From the NCBI GenBank assembly GCA_024763135.1, contig JANTGD010000237.1, forward strand, positions 1-5,908: a stretch of DNA of 5,908 nt, given 5' to 3'. The stretch is from Thiotrichales bacterium. GTDB lineage: Bacteria; Pseudomonadota; Gammaproteobacteria; UWMA-0217. The stretch's first letter is position 1. Each line of letters starts with the position of its first letter. Under the pieces are notes generated by a model. The model saw nothing but the letters and a program-made list of their open reading frames with translations, searched no databases and was not told the DNA's origin. The translations under genes were made by a program, and so were the position numbers. Below are positions 5,534 through 5,908 of the stretch, in pieces.

Positions 5534-5801
5534 TGAACACTATCTTGATTTTATTTTAACAGTCCATAGGGTTCATTCTCTGAAGTAGCGCTATGCAATT
5601 GAATAATTGTAAGAGCAACCGCGCAAATGATTTTCCAACACATGCCGCAGATCGAATGCCCATCACGTCTCGCAGAAACGCAGGCAAAGTAATCATGGTG
5701 CAAAATTGCCATTGCCATTGAATGAAGTCCCTTTAGGAGACGAAGCTTTTTCAACCACGACCCCAGACAGATGGTTTTATTTCCAACAGCGAAATCGTTT
5801 G
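5534..5801. other. Gene-poor region downstream of the rhodanese-like gene
   Basis: No convincing terminator follows the rhodanese-like gene. There is a small hairpin, CAATT/AATTG with loop GAAT at 5596-5609, without a T-tract, and a short tandem ATTGCC repeat at 5705-5720. One minus-strand frame from an ATG at 5718 to 5551 would encode 55 residues with a hydrophobic stretch and has AAGGGA about 9 nt upstream. Its sequence is unfamiliar and cysteine- and histidine-rich, and codon use does not help, so I leave it as a possibility rather than a gene. Confidence 0.5.
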
Positions 5802-5885
5802 GTTTTCCTTAAACCTAAAAACCTCATTTGGGCGCAAAAAAGACGCGTAAGATATTGGTGTGCATGGTGAATCGGAAAAACTCGT
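5802..5885 (-). repeat. Palindromic intergenic repeat, arm T (inverted copy of arm A)
   Basis: Read on the minus strand, 5885-5806 aligns without gaps to 28-107 with 56 of 80 identities. The run around 5816-5825, which matches 88-97, is perfect over ten bases. Together with arm A and the shared 31-mer it makes an imperfect palindrome of about 190-220 bp when the window ends are joined, centred on base 18. The arm also contains a local hairpin, GGTTT (5801-5805) with AAACC (5811-5815). It lies downstream of the rhodanese-like gene. Confidence 0.85.
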
Positions 5886-5908
5886 GGTCACCTTATTGGT
5901 GATGAGAG
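5878..5908. repeat. Terminal direct repeat, right copy (identical to 1-31)
   Basis: This is the exact partner of bases 1-31, at the very end of the window. Joining the two copies gives a 5877-bp circle; alternatively the core of a dispersed element stopped the assembly at both sides. The sequence alone cannot decide between these. Confidence 0.95.

Noticed and set aside
5551..5754. 67-codon minus-strand frame (TTG start, or ATG at 5718)
   Set aside because: It has only a moderate ribosome binding site for the internal ATG and an unfamiliar sequence; kept as a remark, not a gene.
1..5908. The whole window as a transposon with terminal inverted repeats
   Set aside because: The inverted arms at the ends are real, but there is no transposase or cargo typical of mobile DNA, the genes are housekeeping, and a related repeat copy lies inside the window.
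1..5908. Small plasmid, suggested by the identical ends
   Set aside because: No replication initiator, origin iterons or mobilisation gene is visible, and lolCD and bioA are chromosomal functions.

Overview
The window looks like a piece of a proteobacterial chromosome, most likely gammaproteobacterial. The genes are Gram-negative envelope and biotin functions of that type (a LolC/LolD lipoprotein-release ABC transporter and a BioA that keeps the E. coli BioA residue numbering at key positions). Taxonomy is inferred from gene content only. No replication, transposase, tRNA or rRNA gene is visible.

Layout. 1-247: gene-free DNA carrying one arm of a palindromic repeat. 930-2177 then 248-937, minus strand: lolC and lolD, overlapping by 8 nt, a lipoprotein-export operon with no lolE behind it. 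2178-2448: divergent intergenic region. 2449-2736, plus strand: a small exported protein resembling the BamE/SmpA fold. 2925-4211, plus: bioA, with a likely promoter at 2878-2883 and a GTG start. 4212-4816: a 605-bp gap holding a promoter-like site, an intrinsic terminator (together a candidate small RNA) and two degenerate copies of the repeat family. 4817-5533, plus: an exported single-domain rhodanese-like protein with an unusual cysteine loop. 5534-5908: gene-poor DNA ending in the other arm of the palindromic repeat.

Main observation. The two ends of the window are related. Bases 28-107 match the reverse complement of 5806-5885 at 56 of 80 positions without gaps, and bases 1-31 are identical to 5878-5908. 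The 31-mer is itself a small hairpin that sits at the centre of the palindrome formed when the ends are joined. A direct copy of the same arm lies at 4631-4692 (47 of 62 identical to 26-87), and an inverted piece at 4370-4389 (19 of 20 identical to 103-122). The window therefore contains a family of decayed, roughly 200-bp palindromic intergenic repeats downstream of lolD, of bioA and of the rhodanese gene. The identical ends mean either that the sequence is a 5877-bp circle or, more likely to me, that an assembly broke at the conserved hairpin core of a dispersed element.

Functionally the genes are separate housekeeping units: LolCD extracts lipoproteins from the inner membrane, BioA makes 7,8-diaminopelargonate for biotin, and the two small exported proteins work in the periplasm with unknown substrates. 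No single new multi-gene system is evident. The repeat family and the candidate small RNA are the novel parts.
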